Assembly (NCBI GenBank): GCA_023853785.1 | Contig: JAJIRX010000521.1 | Span: forward strand, 52,232 to 116,231 | Source: Psilocybe azurescens | Taxonomy: Eukaryota; Basidiomycota; Agaricomycetes; Agaricales; Agrocybaceae | Reading direction: 5' to 3' | DNA: 64,000 nucleotides | Notes under the pieces: generated by a model | The model's database searches: none | Seen by the model: only the letters and a program-made list of their open reading frames with translations | What the model was told of the DNA's origin: nothing | In this document: positions 11,516 to 23,897 of the stretch, one piece after another | How positions within the stretch are numbered: position 1 is the stretch's first letter | Layout of the letters: each line of letters starts with the position of its first letter | Translations under genes and position numbers: made by a program

Positions 11516-13050
11516 TAAGGTAGAGGACATGCGCTTGTGTCTACATCACGTGATCATTGCGTGACAAAATCACTGGAAAACATGTGCTTTATTAAAATAA
11601 TAATCACTTTTGAAACCATTTTTGAAGAAACTATGTCAAAAGTTGCCCCGCTGGAAATACGGTGACTTTGAAGCACAAGAGTAAGTCAACAGCATGGTCG
11701 GGTGTGGAAACAGCAGTGAGTCACACAGGAGGTCACATACACGTGATGTTGACAGTAGCGCATGTCTCTACCTTACTTGTATTGTGGGCCGAGGCTTTGC
11801 CCGGCATTACGAGTCCTTTTTATTTTTACACTGTATTCTTTGAGTCTCAGCATTGGCAATTATAGTATTTGTACCAGAACCTAAAGAAAAATATATTATA
11901 TAATTGTTATTTCTTATATTATCAATGGTACTAAATTGTTGAATCCACCTCTGTCAGCCTTAGATCCAAACAGAACATCAAACTTACATAAAGGGAATAA
12001 GTCAAATGGTCAAATGAGGAGTTGAACAGCAGACAGTCATAGGTGTGTCCAAAGAATGTGATTAGTTTGGTGGGATATATTTTATGAACTATACATCTTA
12101 ACAAAAGGAAAAATTAGTAAGTGGGGAATGAGTTAGAGAGGAATTAGCAAAAGTGATGTAAGTAATTGATGTGTGCAAGTGAAAGAGTTGAACTCTGAAT
12201 CACACAGAGAACACAATTCAGAGTGCATGCAAAGCTTATCAGATGGGCTCATGAACTACCATTGTGAATAAAAAGAATTGAATTCTTGAGTAAATTTAAG
12301 TGATTTCTTCTTTTTCTCTGCCAATAACTCTTTGTTACAATACTACTTGCTTCAATTTCAAATAGCTTTATACACTTTCATGTGTTCTACTGAGCAAGAG
12401 AATTCTCAGACTAAACATAAGAGTTCTATTAAACATTGGCTCAGTTTTTGCAGCATTGGCTGCTTCTTTATTGCAATATCTGGAGAATCTTAAAACATTT
12501 TGAACTTCAGGTTAGTAGAGTTTTTTCAATATATTCCTACCACACTGACAGGCAGCCAATGCATCCTCATACACACCACATTTTCTGTTGACACCATTGC
12601 TGTCTCTTTCTGTATTTTGGCTCCATCACCATAGCAGTCATTGACTTAGAAAAGAAACAGACTGGTTATTGATTGTATTTGTCCTTGGAAAATGGTATCA
12701 TTAGAAGAGACATAACACATTAAAGTTACAGACCACAGCAATAGGACTATACAGATTTCAAAATATGCTGAAACACTAACAAATATTCTTGTTAGGCACA
12801 ACCAAACATTACAGAAAGAAATAGTCTACCTGCCAAAATGTCTATTCAATTATTGGAGAACAATATATCAAAGTCCAAAGAACAGAAAAAAAGGGATACA
12901 AAACAGGTACAAGATACTACAGAATATAAAAATATAGTCAAATACTGAGGACATAATATCAAGTTTGAATACACCAAGTTTCATTGTTCACAGTAAGGAA
13001 GAGGTTAAAAGAAGAAAAACAAAGGTGTTGTATAATATAGCAACATATAC

Positions 13051-13593
13051 ATGACAGAATCACAAACAATACAAACATCAAGACAACAACCACAGTCCAT
13101 GGACCCCAGCTATGACTTGATAGAGGCCAAGGCCACATTGGAGCAGGTGCACACAGATGCACAGCACAATGTGAAAGAATCAACTGCAATGTCAGAATTC
13201 AATGTAAGTTTGTGCTATTATATTAACAAAACATTATCCACTAGCTGAAGACATTGTTGACAGGATGACAACTACCACACAGTGTTTGTCAAGCAACTGC
13301 ATTTATGGCATGTAACAAGAAAACCAAAGATGATAAAAAGATACTCACCACATAACAGCATGAAACATGTCAAACCAGTGGCATTTAAGACTGGAGACAT
13401 AGTATGGGTCACTATGTCCTTTGTAGCATATGTGAACAAGGACAATACTGCATCAATAAACATTGTGCTGAAGGCATTGACATTGATAGAAGAGAAGGTA
13501 GGCAACTTCTATGGCCTCACATTGAAACAAATTGTATTGCTATACAATGATATCAAAACAAATCCAATCAGAAACATGAAGCAGACTCACTGA
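13051..13593 (+). CDS. Small spliced hypothetical protein in the AT-rich island
   Basis: Two exons, 13051-13203 and 13264-13593, join in frame across a 60-bp GTAAGT..CAG intron to give 160 residues with stop TGA. The first exon begins MTESQTIQTSRQQPQSMDPS. The second reads DDNYHTVFVKQLHLWHV, then GDIVWVTMSFVAY and INIVLKALTLIEEK. The GDIVxVxxSFVxY and VLKALTLI pattern resembles, from memory, the GDIVE..SF and VLRAxxLLD segments common in uncharacterised agaricomycete proteins that often lie near transposons. No catalytic motif is visible and the N-terminus may be incomplete. Codon use is AT-rich like its surroundings and unlike neighbouring genes. Function unknown. Confidence 0.5.
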
Positions 13594-14676
13594 AGACAAT
13601 GCAGAAGATCATCATCATCAAAAGAAAGAGAGTATTTGATGAAGAGAAGAACATGTACCACAGCATGGAACACATGTTCATCAGCAGCTGAACAGTGCCC
13701 ATATAGGTAACACATGTCAACTATTACAATCAACATTACATATTTGACATGTAGCACTACATATAATTTAATGTGCATATAGCACTATTGTTATAGTATA
13801 TTTGCATTCCATAGATCCCTTTGCCTTTATTCTAAAATTCCAGCTCAAGACTGTTTCATTCTCTTCTCTTAAAGAACTGGCCAAATCGGCTGTACAATAC
13901 ACATTTAGGTAGTTAATTAATCCATCTAGATAGTGGACACTTTCTTTTTCTTGAAACTACATGTGATTTCCTCTTTAAATATGAATAGCAAGATTGCAGA
14001 AGGAAGCAATGCCTGTTTAAGCATCTCCAATAACTGAGCATTGCAGAGTCTGCTTAGAATAAAACAAGCATCAGTCCTTGGCCAGATAATAAGCTAGTAG
14101 TGTAGAACCTTACAGAATATGCTTTACAGTTGTAGAAATGCTTTCCTGTATTTAAGAGAGTTCAAATGAGGCCAGAAGAATCTTAACTCATTTTACTACC
14201 CATTCTTTGTGTGAACTTTCACAAGATATTCATAAAACTTGAACTCATTAAAGTCTCAAGCTTCTGAACCGCAAATTGCACAAAACATTACACTTACAGC
14301 TGAATCACCCTCTGAAGGACCACCTTTATTTTTTACTACTCAATCTATTTCATAGGTCTAGAGATACCCATTATGCTACTAGATATCTTACTTAGGATAA
14401 ATTCAATCTTATCTAAGTGTTCGGATACATCTTAAAGCATGTATTCAAGGATCAATACACCAATCATTATATAAGTCATAACAACTATAGACTTGAAATG
14501 AGACTTACAAATACTATTTTTTTGTAGACAGTAGCAGTAAATAATACTATCAATATACACAGAAGCCAGTTATACATGTAAGGACTATATGAAATTATTG
14601 ACAGATGACACAAAAGACTAATAATATGTTGCACTAAAAACACTGCAAAACTGTAGTCAGATCAAACAGCTACTTG

Positions 14677-14932
14677 GCATTACAAAAAGTGACTGAGCAC
14701 CATGTAATTTTATATTCACAATGGATATTCATGTTAAGGTTATTTTAAAAACAAAGGATGGTCATATACCTTTCTAAATTTGCTGAAGCACTCATGTATA
14801 TATATTCTTTATTATCTATAATTTTTGAAGTTCTACATTTCCTCGCTTCACTCAAAATTGTGAGTGAACAAACATGTCAATGAAGAGTTTTAATATGTAT
14901 GTCATGCAGTGCTCAGTCACTTTTTGTAATGC
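14677..14932. mobile_element. MITE with perfect 24-bp terminal inverted repeats
   Basis: GCATTACAAAAAGTGACTGA at 14677 continues with GCAC and is exactly matched, inverted, by the 24 bases at 14909-14932. The 256-bp unit has no coding potential. If the boundary is taken inside the repeat, TA dinucleotides flank CAAAAAGTGACTG.. at both ends, as expected for Tc1/mariner-type insertion, but no longer target duplication is clear. Confidence 0.75.
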
Positions 14933-15600
14933 TGAGTAAGGATATACACTATGTAGGACTGCATATCAACACCAACAAGAGTATAAAACTGTAGAAAGAC
15001 ATGCAGGAAAATAAGCAGACATATCCCAAGGGCAATGGGGAGACAACAATAATGGGGGAAGGAAAGAGAAAGAAAGAAAGAGATTTACCTCATGTGTCTG
15101 TATAGCCCCACACTGCAAAAAAATATTCGGAGTCAACCGAGCAACTACAATCACCACGTGCAATACAATCCATAAAAGAAAAATGTTTGAGCCTAAGGCT
15201 ATATCCTCGTGCCGCCAATAGAAGTGGAAATAACCGAGCGGCCAAATATGACCGGATTTAAATATAAATATCACGTGAAAACATTAACTAAAGAGGAAAT
15301 ACTTTCGGGCCTTCTATCCCCTTTTGATCTCCCAATCAACCAATTTGTCAACATCAGCCAATCAGCAATTATAACACATGCCGCAAAAAAATTAATATAT
15401 TATTATTTATCGTTATCGTATCATATCGGTCGGTCGGAAGTAAGCAGCTGAAAATGCCACTTTTGAGTAACACGTGCTTAATGTTGCAAGGTCACATCAC
15501 GTTGTACAATAAATCACGTTATCGAAGATAGATTTTGTGACAACAGCAGGGGTCCCTGGTTAAAAGAACGAGTCTATTACTACGTAATAGGACTCGTAAC

Positions 15601-16039
15601 ATGCGTGCTTCCCAACACATCCCAATCCCAATCTCCGCTCTAGGGCACCTCTGAGATCTGAGACTCTGATCTTTACAAGCGCCTGTAACCTCCTGATCAC
15701 CATGCTGATATGGCAGACTGCAAAATTAAACCGATCAGGTCTTGTAAGTTCATCAGCCGCCGATATGCTAATTTGTATTTTCCCAACACACCATTTAAAT
15801 GGTTATTAATAAGTCCATCTCACTGTCATGTTAATGTAAATCTGAACGGTGATCCCTAAAGTGTACTCATGATTACTACAGGCTAAAGCTGGCGTACACA
15901 TTTCTCCCTCAATGTGACCGGGTCCATGAAGCGGGTGTCGTCAACCAGAACAGTTTCAGAAAGAAACGAAACAGGCAAAAATCATTTACTACATACTTGT
16001 ACATCAACGTAGAGGTTCTCGATAACAATTGCTATATGA
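15601..16039. repeat. Downstream flank of module m1, shared with m2
   Basis: This matches 23529-23897; both contain CATCCCAATCCCAATCTCCG and the run AGAAACGAAACAGGCAAAAA. It marks the left limit of the duplicated caspase module. No gene seen. Confidence 0.8.
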
Positions 16040-19000
16040 CTATTCTTGCTTGACTATTGGGACTACAATTATATCCCAGAATGGTCTCATTGGTCTCATG
16101 GGCTTCCTTGCTCCGCCTCTGAGCCGCAATGTTTCTGATGTACTATTCGTAAAGGCATCATGAAGGTCTGATGAATCAGAAGGGAATTTGAAGAAGTCGT
16201 GCAGCTGCCCGTCGATATGAAGGGGTGAAGCTTGCTCGATGAAGGATAAGTCGACAAAAAGTTAGATATAAAAATTTTGAGGTAAGAAACACTTTTTTGA
16301 TCCCAGGAGGAAGGACAGTAAGCTGTTTTCCGCTGGAGACATTACTGAACTTAAGATGTCCTCGAGCTGGCAGGCATGCCTGGCCAAAGCACTGGGTTCG
16401 AACATCTACAAACGCTGGTTTGTAAATAGTATCTAACCCATGCGTCAAGATGCAATGAGTACCTGTAAATATATGTAGGTGATGTTCAACGTACCAATAC
16501 CCAGGTCAAGAACGTTGAAGGCGAATACCCACACAAATAACTCGTGCTCAGAGCTATTTGTTAATTTGAAACCCAACTTCAAGCTGGATTTGTCGGTATT
16601 CGCGACAGCGATCTTTATTATCCCATCCAGGTTCAAGTTGTCGCCATCAGGCAATGAGGCCGAGGTGTAGTGTCCATCAATGCTGCCGAGACGCCATGCC
16701 TCCAAGGTAATATCACGCACGCCCTTTTCGTTCTTCAAACTGGGAGACCGCCATAAATACCAAAGGAAATGCGAAGCATGCTCGAGAATACGGCCAATGA
16801 CGCTGACATCTGACGTTGCTACCGTGAGGAGGCGTGTCAATTCATCGCGATCCCTTATTTCAAAGACAGTGTTGCCATTTCGCACTAGCACGAGGACCTG
16901 ATGTGGATTATCTCTCCCTACGAAGCGGAGTGTGTCGGAATCCTGTCCTACGAGTTGCTCGACGACATCATGAGATAAAGGCGAATCATCCATGGCTATG
17001 GAGATACAGAGCTTGTGTCCCTGACCACGTTGTTCTCGGATATTTTGCAGAGCCTTAAATACTCTTTCATTTTGTCTATCCATGTCTGATTCTGTCGGTG
17101 TGACGTCACGGAGAGCGGTGGGTTTCTTCGTACTGAATATGAAGCGATCATTATGTTTCCCAAGACATAAAGGATTTTGTCTATAAACAATATCAGCCAA
17201 CTTCGTTCTCAAAGCGTGAGTGCATACAACAGACCCAGGTAGCTTTAAGCGTTGAATAATATCCCGATAAGTGCAGGTATATGTGCCACTTGCGAGTTTT
17301 ACCTCACGAAGAACGCGCATCAGATCTGAGGTAAATGCCCCGTGACCTGATGATTCTCTTGATTCTTCGAATTGTCGACATGAGGCTAGGAGGACATGCG
17401 AGGAAAAATTGGCGCTGGCGTAGCTATCTCCTTTGAATCCCCCAGCATGAGAGCAGTCTAGAATCAGGGTCTGCGGAAGTGGGAACTAGTTAGTAAGGCA
17501 TATCAGAAATGTTACAAGCCAACGAACAATATTGTTTCCCTTTACGGTGGCGACATGCGCAAGTAAATCATTAATAACGCTGGCCGAGATGACTCCGCCA
17601 TCAGGATAACCATATGGCACGATACATCCAGTATTTGAATTATCCAGCATGGCATGGCCAGCAAAGAAGATGATGATTGGATCATTGAACTTTATCTGCT
17701 CATTGTGTGCTAGCGACGAAATGTTTTCAATAATTGTTGCACGGGTAGCCCTTTCGTCGAGGAGAACGGATTGCCCGCTATCCGACATACCGAACGAGTC
17801 TGCGAGAAATGCTGAAAGGGAAAGAGCATCGCCAATGCATCCTGTGAGCAGAGGGAAGCCACCAGCATATTTATTAATGCCAATGAAAATAGACGAAAAA
17901 GGCGATATGGGACCTACATCGCAATGTTGAGCAAGCTTGCAATAGTAATCACATGTACAGATTTACTCACCAAAGCTATGGTAGAGTTTCCACCACGTAC
18001 GCGACTTCTTTGGGTATAAATTGTCCAAGAAAACCAGAGCGCAGAATCGTGAATGTAGCCAGGGTTTCGTGGAATAATCTCAAATGAATCCAATGCACCT
18101 GCCAAGGTGGCCGCGCGAAAATCTTTATCCTCCGGTTTATAACTTCTGTAGAACTCCTCTTGCAGGGCGGTAGTTAAAATGGTGCATGCATTGGGGAATT
18201 CGGTGATAGATCGTCTACTGATTTCTGAGGTATGACTGATATTCAATAGACGTCTTTGGTTTGAGATGATGAAGATGAAACACCAACCTGACGCAGACAC
18301 AGCAACGAGGGCATGGAAATGATGATCGTCCACTGCCTCCTGTTCTCCATGAGACTTCTCCAAGGCTCTTAGTGCCTCATCTGCACGAGAATAGGGATCG
18401 TCCTCGACCATTTTTTGTTTTTCCAGGGTCACTTTATCCCAACCAAGACCATTATCCCAAAACTTTGCGGCTGGCTCGTACTCTTTGTCTTCTGACCCCG
18501 TGGCAAAGACAGACTCGTGAATAAGCTGGCCGAGTAAAATTCGACGGGGACTCTGACGGCTAGGGGGCCTGAGCATACAGAAGTGTTTGTCAGCCTTGTC
18601 GTAGCCTGAATGAACCGACAAAGGCACTAACCAACGAATAATATCATCTCGGTCTTTATATGATAGTCGCGAGATCGGAAAATACTCGACGACCCTATAA
18701 AACATGTTCATGGAAGACATTGGAATGAGAGATTTGAAGGGGTGGCGGTGAGGTTCCATTTTTAGCCCTTTTTAATCGCTTCATACGACATCCAGCGCAG
18801 AGATGGGCCAAAATGATCAAGCTCCAGATTTGTAATGTTGCCACCACCGCTGTTGTAATACGTGGCTCGTATGAGAAACCACAGGACATGTTTATTGATA
18901 TTTTACTCACATATCTGAATGAGAACCGGCAAACCATACCTCTTTGACGTCCCCGAGAGGCGGGGTAATTCCTTCAGAGTCGGCTTCAGCATAGAGGGGA

Positions 19001-20168
19001 CCCTCGCCTCCATTTGCATATTCCGGCAGGAATTTAACTCGCAGCTCGTCGAGGGCTAGTGCGTGTCGGAAGGTACAAACATATCTCATGCCAGTAGTCG
19101 TCTCGGGAAGGTTCGGACCTCGGAAGATCCCAATGGCCGACACAGTGTCCCTAGTGGAGCACCGATTTAGCTTCATACTGGTTGAAGAACCGAGACTCAC
19201 CAAGCACCAACGAAATGAATTTTCACGCTTCGACGTGAAAGTGTTTTTTGAAACGTTTGCACAAGTCTTCAGACTCCTCTTTTTGTCACGCTTCTTTCCA
19301 ATGGTTTGGGTATACAGATCGTATGCGCTGTATAGCTATTTCTGAATAGAATTGTAGAATAGAACAGAATAGTTACTCACAATGCGATTTGTTCTTTGTT
19401 TCCCTTATGAAGAAGGCCAACCTGTATGCTCTAATGTTAGCGACGTTGAAGATAGAAATCATTGAAGTACTACGAACACCGCACCTTTTCTATCATCCCG
19501 GCAATGACGCGAACCTGATAAGCACCGCGAGAGAACCCTTGATGAAATGACTTCTGAAAAAGAGCAATAGACGCAGACGACACGAGCAAACTCACCGAAC
19601 AGAAAGATGCGGTCCCCAGGCCTATAGTTCTCTGACAGCCACTCGTAGGCACCGAGAACTTTGGCTTTGAAGTTTCTGTGACAGATATTAGAGGACCGAA
19701 AAGCTTGGAACAGGCCAAACATTCACGTTGCAAACAGTTTGTCGATGCCATGCCGAATAAATTGCTTCCATGCTTTATAAGAAAAGGAGTCTTTGACGTA
19801 TGTCCCAATCCCGCTGTTATAGTACGTCAACTGCTCATCGTTCTTGACGAGACGACTGTACAGCTCTACAACATTGGTGTTCTGGTGTTATACCATGTTA
19901 ATGCTGTACTCAATCGATTGGAGGCAAGTGATTGACCGTACATTTTTACCAAACTGATTCGCTGTTCCGTCAATGCAAACGACGAGGTTCCTACCACCGG
20001 GGAAGGCATACATTGGCATTCCTTCCCTGCTGTCGACCTGGTGTGTTGTTCCTCGGCTCCGTCGGTTGGAGCGTTGTCGACGTGAGAAGACATGTCCCGA
20101 TTATAACCGGGCTCCTCGTTGTGATCCAGCTCCTCCTCAGTAAATACAGAGTCACTTGAAACCAACAT
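16040..20168 (-). pseudogene. Module m1: DUF2235 hydrolase - caspase-like fusion, frames broken
   Basis: Read from 20168 downward. An acidic leader (MLVSSDSVFTEEELDHNEE) ends at CQC. The DUF2235 domain follows: RNLVVCIDGTANQFG, LTYYNSGIGTYVK, DRIFLFG, then GFSRGAYQVR (the GxSxG nucleophile) and RHALALDELRVKFLPEYANG. A helical linker leads through an intron near 17930 into a C14 caspase-like domain: IFIGINKYA, FNDPIIIFFAGHA (His kept) and LILDCSHAGG, where the expected Cys before His is Ser. The C-terminal region reads FVGRDNPHQVLVLVRNGNTV and ends near TLRLRGG. Single-base changes against other copies break the frame: at CQCMPS, in A runs near 19247 and 19280, near 18033, at GGCTAA near 18772 and near 16300. 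Tle1-like enzymes are phospholipases; a cell-death role is inference. Confidence 0.75.
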
Positions 20169-20628
20169 GCGAGAGAGATGGTAGAGAGAGGAAAGCAGGT
20201 GATGCTTGCCGACGAGGGCTCATAACCTTGCATGGCATCCGAACAAGATTAGCGAATATCGCACGGATGACATGGCGTGGGATTCTGCATTCTGGGAATA
20301 CTTGATACAAACATCTTATGCCTCTGGACCAAGCAAGATGTTGTTCTTGATTTCCATGCATTAGAAGCTTCATTGCTATATGTTAGTGGCGAACCTATCT
20401 GGAACGGCTTTGAAGGCTCGTATAAGCATATGACGTGAATGTTACATCTTGAATAAACTCGCCAAAAGGTGGTTAGGGTCTCTATTAGCCTCAATGCTGA
20501 CGGGAGGCACACTGTGATATTTAATCAGTTTAGAGAGCACCACCACTGGAGACAACAGTGTAAATTATAGGGGTTTAGGTCTCTTCAAGGCAGAAATGAC
20601 GCAATGGAGTACCACTGGAAAGGACAAG
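20169..20628. repeat. Upstream flank of module m1, shared with m2
   Basis: Similar to 28055-28525. It holds the presumed m1 promoter and the junction to the ATG1 fragment; shared runs include GACAAGATTAG and CTGGACCAAGCAAGATGTTG (CTGGACCGAGC in the other copy). No separate gene seen. Confidence 0.7.
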
Positions 20629-21162
20629 CTTCTTGATGTAGTTCGTAAGGTCCCCGCCGGCGCAGTATTCCATGATCAGGTATATGTGCTTCTCTGTGAG
20701 CTGCAGGGGGTAAGGGTACGGGTGAGAATGAAGACGAGATGGATTTCCACTGCCACTGTGGAAGTGGAGACGAAAAAGAAGAGAAGAGACACGCACAACG
20801 ATATCGATGAGCTTTGTGATATGCCGATGGGCGAGCGACTTGACGATCTGGATCTCGCTCTGCAGGTTCTTGAAGAGCTTCGTTGTCAGGTTGTCGCGCT
20901 CGACCTGCGTGATGGTGACCGTCTGCCTGGTGTTCTGCAATCATCACAATGCTATGGAGTAGAGTAAATATCAGAATCCCAGCACCTGCAGAGACCAAGG
21001 GAGATCCTGCACACGCACCTCGTGTTAGCCCTTGTAAATGGTGGCGAAGCTGCCCTTGCCGATGTCCCCCACGATGACATACGGCCGTGCATCATCCTCG
21101 AACTCGCCCGCCGTCGTCCGCGCGGGAGCCTGTCGCTTGAAAGTCTGTACTGCATTGGACAT
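20629..21162 (-). pseudogene. ATG1 5' fragment, copy B
   Basis: The minus strand repeats ATG1 exon 1, intron 1, exon 2, intron 2 and the first part of exon 3, then loses similarity right after TNYIKK near 20629. The start ATG is at 21160-21162. Exon 1 has a nonsense change: KGYHE became KG-stop-HE (TAC to TAA). Exon 2 reads TVTITQVERDN where ATG1 has [11 protein letters not shown], so the ATP-binding Lys is Thr. No DFG or HRD part exists. Introns are kept, so this arose by DNA duplication, not by reverse transcription. It sits head to head with GST copy B as in the parent locus. Confidence 0.9.
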
Positions 21163-21498
21163 CTTCTCGTCCAGATGAGATTGCGGTGTATCATTGATAG
21201 TTTAGTGTAGTGGATGGATAGAGTTCAGTGTCAGTGGGTAAGCAGAGAAATGAAGAACATGCACATCCGGATAAGGTTAGGGACAAGCCATAAATGTCAT
21301 AGTTGCACGAATTATCAGCTGACAAAGCATTTTGCATCGCTCTCAGACAGTCAGACCCCTTGTTGGACTGGAATTGCCCACTTTGCGCTTTCGCTCCCAC
21401 TGCACTGTGCCTCCGCGTCGGCATACGTATATAATTATAATCATGCACGCGCACTTTGCCCGGTCATGTGTGTCTCCACATAGAAGTATAAATTATAC

Positions 21499-21505
21499 TA
21501 TAAAA
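21499..21505 (+). promoter_or_regulatory. TATA box of GST copy B
   Basis: TATAAAA about 55 bp before the ATG, preceded by a second TATAAAT at 21487, part of a short TATA-containing expansion not in copies A or C. Confidence 0.55.
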
Positions 21506-21557
21506 TAACCCGCTCCGAGTCCTTCACACCAGCACCCTTACCTTTACACTGCGGACC

Positions 21558-22464
21558 ATGCAGCCCCAGCAGCCCCAGCCCAAATACACAGTCATCGGAA
21601 CGCCCTTCTCGACCTTCACCCGCACCATCACGCTCGCGCTGCACTACAAGACCATCCCGCACACCCAGGTGCCTGTCTTCCCGCACTCGCCCGGCGCGGA
21701 CGCCGCGCACCCCTTTGGCATTATCCCCACCCTCCTCATCCAGAATCACAGCGACGCAGACGCAGGGGACACTCACGCAGAGAATGCGCACACGATAAAA
21801 CTCCGCGAGACACAGGCCATCATCCGGTACATCGACCGCATCGCGCCCGAGCCCACCCTGCATTTCCACCCTGCACCTGCACAACCTGGGGACGCGGATT
21901 CAGGGATGATTGAGGAGAAGATGTGGGAGTATGTAAGCTTCGTGTCGTCATACGGTATGTCTTGTCTTGTCTCCCTTCGAGTCGCTTTTCGTCGGGCTCA
22001 TTTCTTGCCCTCTTTCTCTTCCATGCCCTGCCCATCCACCCACACAACAGGCTTCCCAACAATCGAACACGGCCTCGTCAAACCACGCCTCAAACACCTC
22101 GCCTCGGGCCTCTCCGCCGCCGCCATCACGCCCCTCCTCACGCCCAACCTCCCCGCGCTCGCCAACTTCCTCGACATCACCGCGCAGTGCCTCCCCTCCT
22201 CCCCTTCCCTCCCCTCCCCCTCCCTTCCTATTCGCCCCGCACCCGACGTACGCCGACCTCCACCTCTTCCCCATCCTCGCCGACCTGCGCCCCACGCCCG
22301 AGTGGGCCGCCCTCCTCGCGCACCCGCTAGGCCCGAGGTTGGCGCGGTGGATGGAGAATATGGACGCGCTGGAGTGTGTGCAAAGGACGCGGGAGGGGAC
22401 GGTGAGTGCGGGGGTCGGGCTGGAGGTTGGTGGTGGTGGTGGTGGTGTGCCAGGTGGCGCGTGA
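21558..22464 (+). pseudogene. Glutathione S-transferase-like gene, copy B (least damaged)
   Basis: The best preserved GST copy. Exon 1 (21558-21954) is open throughout: YTVIGTPFSTFTRTITLAL, FGIIPTLLI, LRETQAIIRYIDRIAPEPTL and IEEKMWEYVSFVSSYG. The GTATGT..CAG intron ends at 22050, and exon 2 opens FPTIEHGLVKPRLKHLASGL. One problem remains: in the pyrimidine-rich run near 22215-22230 this copy has one more C than copy A, so the frame leaves PFLFAPHPTYADLHLFPILA. The correct frame resumes to LARWMENMDALECVQRTREG and ends GVPGGA at 22462-22464. If that C is a sequencing error the protein would be intact and about 255 residues, normal for a GST. Neighbours: ATG1 fragment B upstream, duplicated tail downstream. 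Confidence 0.78.
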
Positions 22465-23065
22465 GGTATGGATTCTAGAAGGAAGGATGTACAGTATACT
22501 CGTGGCCCCAAAAGTAATCACAGGCAATAAAATCCCTGATATCTCTGAACATGGCCACAATAAAATTAGGGTCTCTTAGCTAGATCTGGATCATTTTTAC
22601 AGATCTTTTGAACAAGGATATTAATTCCTGAAAAGGGTCCCTCCTTCCGTTTATGGTAGATTTTTCAAACAGATGAGAAACCTATCTCAACGAGGAGATG
22701 TCTATCAAGGCTGAAAATTTATCACAATATAAACAATCATTTCATTCTACTATATAAACCTGAGCTCTGAAGTCCTTCGATCTCTGACAATTACTGAATT
22801 AAATTGGATTTAAATATTACATATTTGCTGAAATCCAATGGCAGCATCCCAAAGGACCCCTGGCGTAAAGAAGGACCACTAAGTAAACCTAAGCATCATC
22901 GTAGTTTAGATAAAAACAAGTTAGGTCATGAAATTTCGGCCTAACATGAAACATTCTCGAGCTGTTATAAACTGGAAAACTACGATGAAAACTGAGAGCG
23001 TCTTTTCTCTTTTGCACCAGGAAAGCTCAAACAAAACATCTGCAGTTTACGCTATACAACACAAA
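22465..23065. repeat. Non-coding duplicate tail (B copy)
   Basis: Counterpart of 10913-11515, with small deletions such as loss of about 10 bp at the AAACAATACG run. No coding potential seen. Confidence 0.85.
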
Positions 23066-23528
23066 TACATCTTAAGCTACGTCCGAAGCGATCATTGGAC
23101 AATGTTTACATTTTCTTGATTTATTTCGAGCGATTGGAAAACCATTATCTCGGAATATTTTGACGCATTATTTTCATCTCACCAAGTTTTGTAATCTGAG
23201 GTATCATTGAATGAAGGTTGTAAACCGTGAGAACCGTGATTACTTTCTGTGCCCACAAGTATGCATCGTGTACGTGTATTGGCCCTTATTGTAAGATTCT
23301 GTATTCAATCCATATCCATGTCCATATCCATCCTTCACAAAAGTGATAAAACCCGCAGCCTCCTCATCGACGGAGAATTTTCAACGGCACCTTCGTCGCT
23401 CAAGCGCTCACTGGCGTATCCAAGTCGCAAAATATCAGATTCTGAGTCGAATCCAAGACCCGAAGTACATATGCAAATGCAGAAAACTCTATCTGTGACC
23501 ATACGTCCTACGTTTGTACCTACATACA
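23066..23528. other. Spacer between duplicate tail and m2 flank
   Basis: This takes the place of the 4.1-kb AT-rich island of the first copy and does not resemble its ends. A short CATATCCATGTCCATATCC repeat lies near 23311. No gene seen. Confidence 0.5.
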
Positions 23529-23897
23529 TGCGCACTTCCCACAACATCCCAATCCCAATCTCCGCTCTAGGGCACCTCTGAGATCTGAGGCTCTGATCTG
23601 TACAAGCGCCTATAATCTCCTTATCACCATACTAATATGGCAGACTGCAAAAATTAAACCGATCAAGTCTTATAAGTTCATCAGCCGCCTCAGCCGCCGA
23701 TATGCTAATTTGTATTTTTCCGACATGCCATTTACATATGTAAAAGCTGGCGTACACATTTCTCCTTCAATGTGACCGGGTCCATGAAGCGGGTGTCGTC
23801 AATCAGAACAGTTTCAGAAAGAAACGAAACAGGCAAAAATCATTTACTACATACTTGTACATCAACATAGAGATTCTCAATAACAATTGCTGTACGA
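23529..23897. repeat. Downstream flank of module m2, shared with m1
   Basis: Counterpart of 15601-16039. No gene seen. Confidence 0.8.

Larger units (their letters stand above)
11516..15600. other. AT-rich island absent from the duplicate copy
   Basis: About 4.1 kb of clearly AT-rich sequence separates the GST-A tail from the flank shared by the caspase modules. At the matching place in copy B there is only about 460 bp of different sequence (23066-23528). It contains one small spliced gene (13051-13593) and a MITE (14677-14932). The rest holds short, motif-free open frames. I found no convincing terminal repeats for the island as a whole, so whether it is one inserted element or an old spacer is open. 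Confidence 0.55.

Noticed and set aside
11516..15600. The AT-rich island as a Helitron
   Set aside because: No 5' TC and 3' CTRR end with the correctly spaced hairpin could be fixed, and no Rep/helicase motifs were seen.
16375..16400. GGTTCGAACATC as a tRNA B box
   Set aside because: No matching A box, acceptor stem or anticodon arm; it lies inside the m1 coding region.
21948..22511. Minus-strand open frame of 187 codons over GST-B
   Set aside because: Antisense of the GST C-domain; similar shadows appear over copies A and C.
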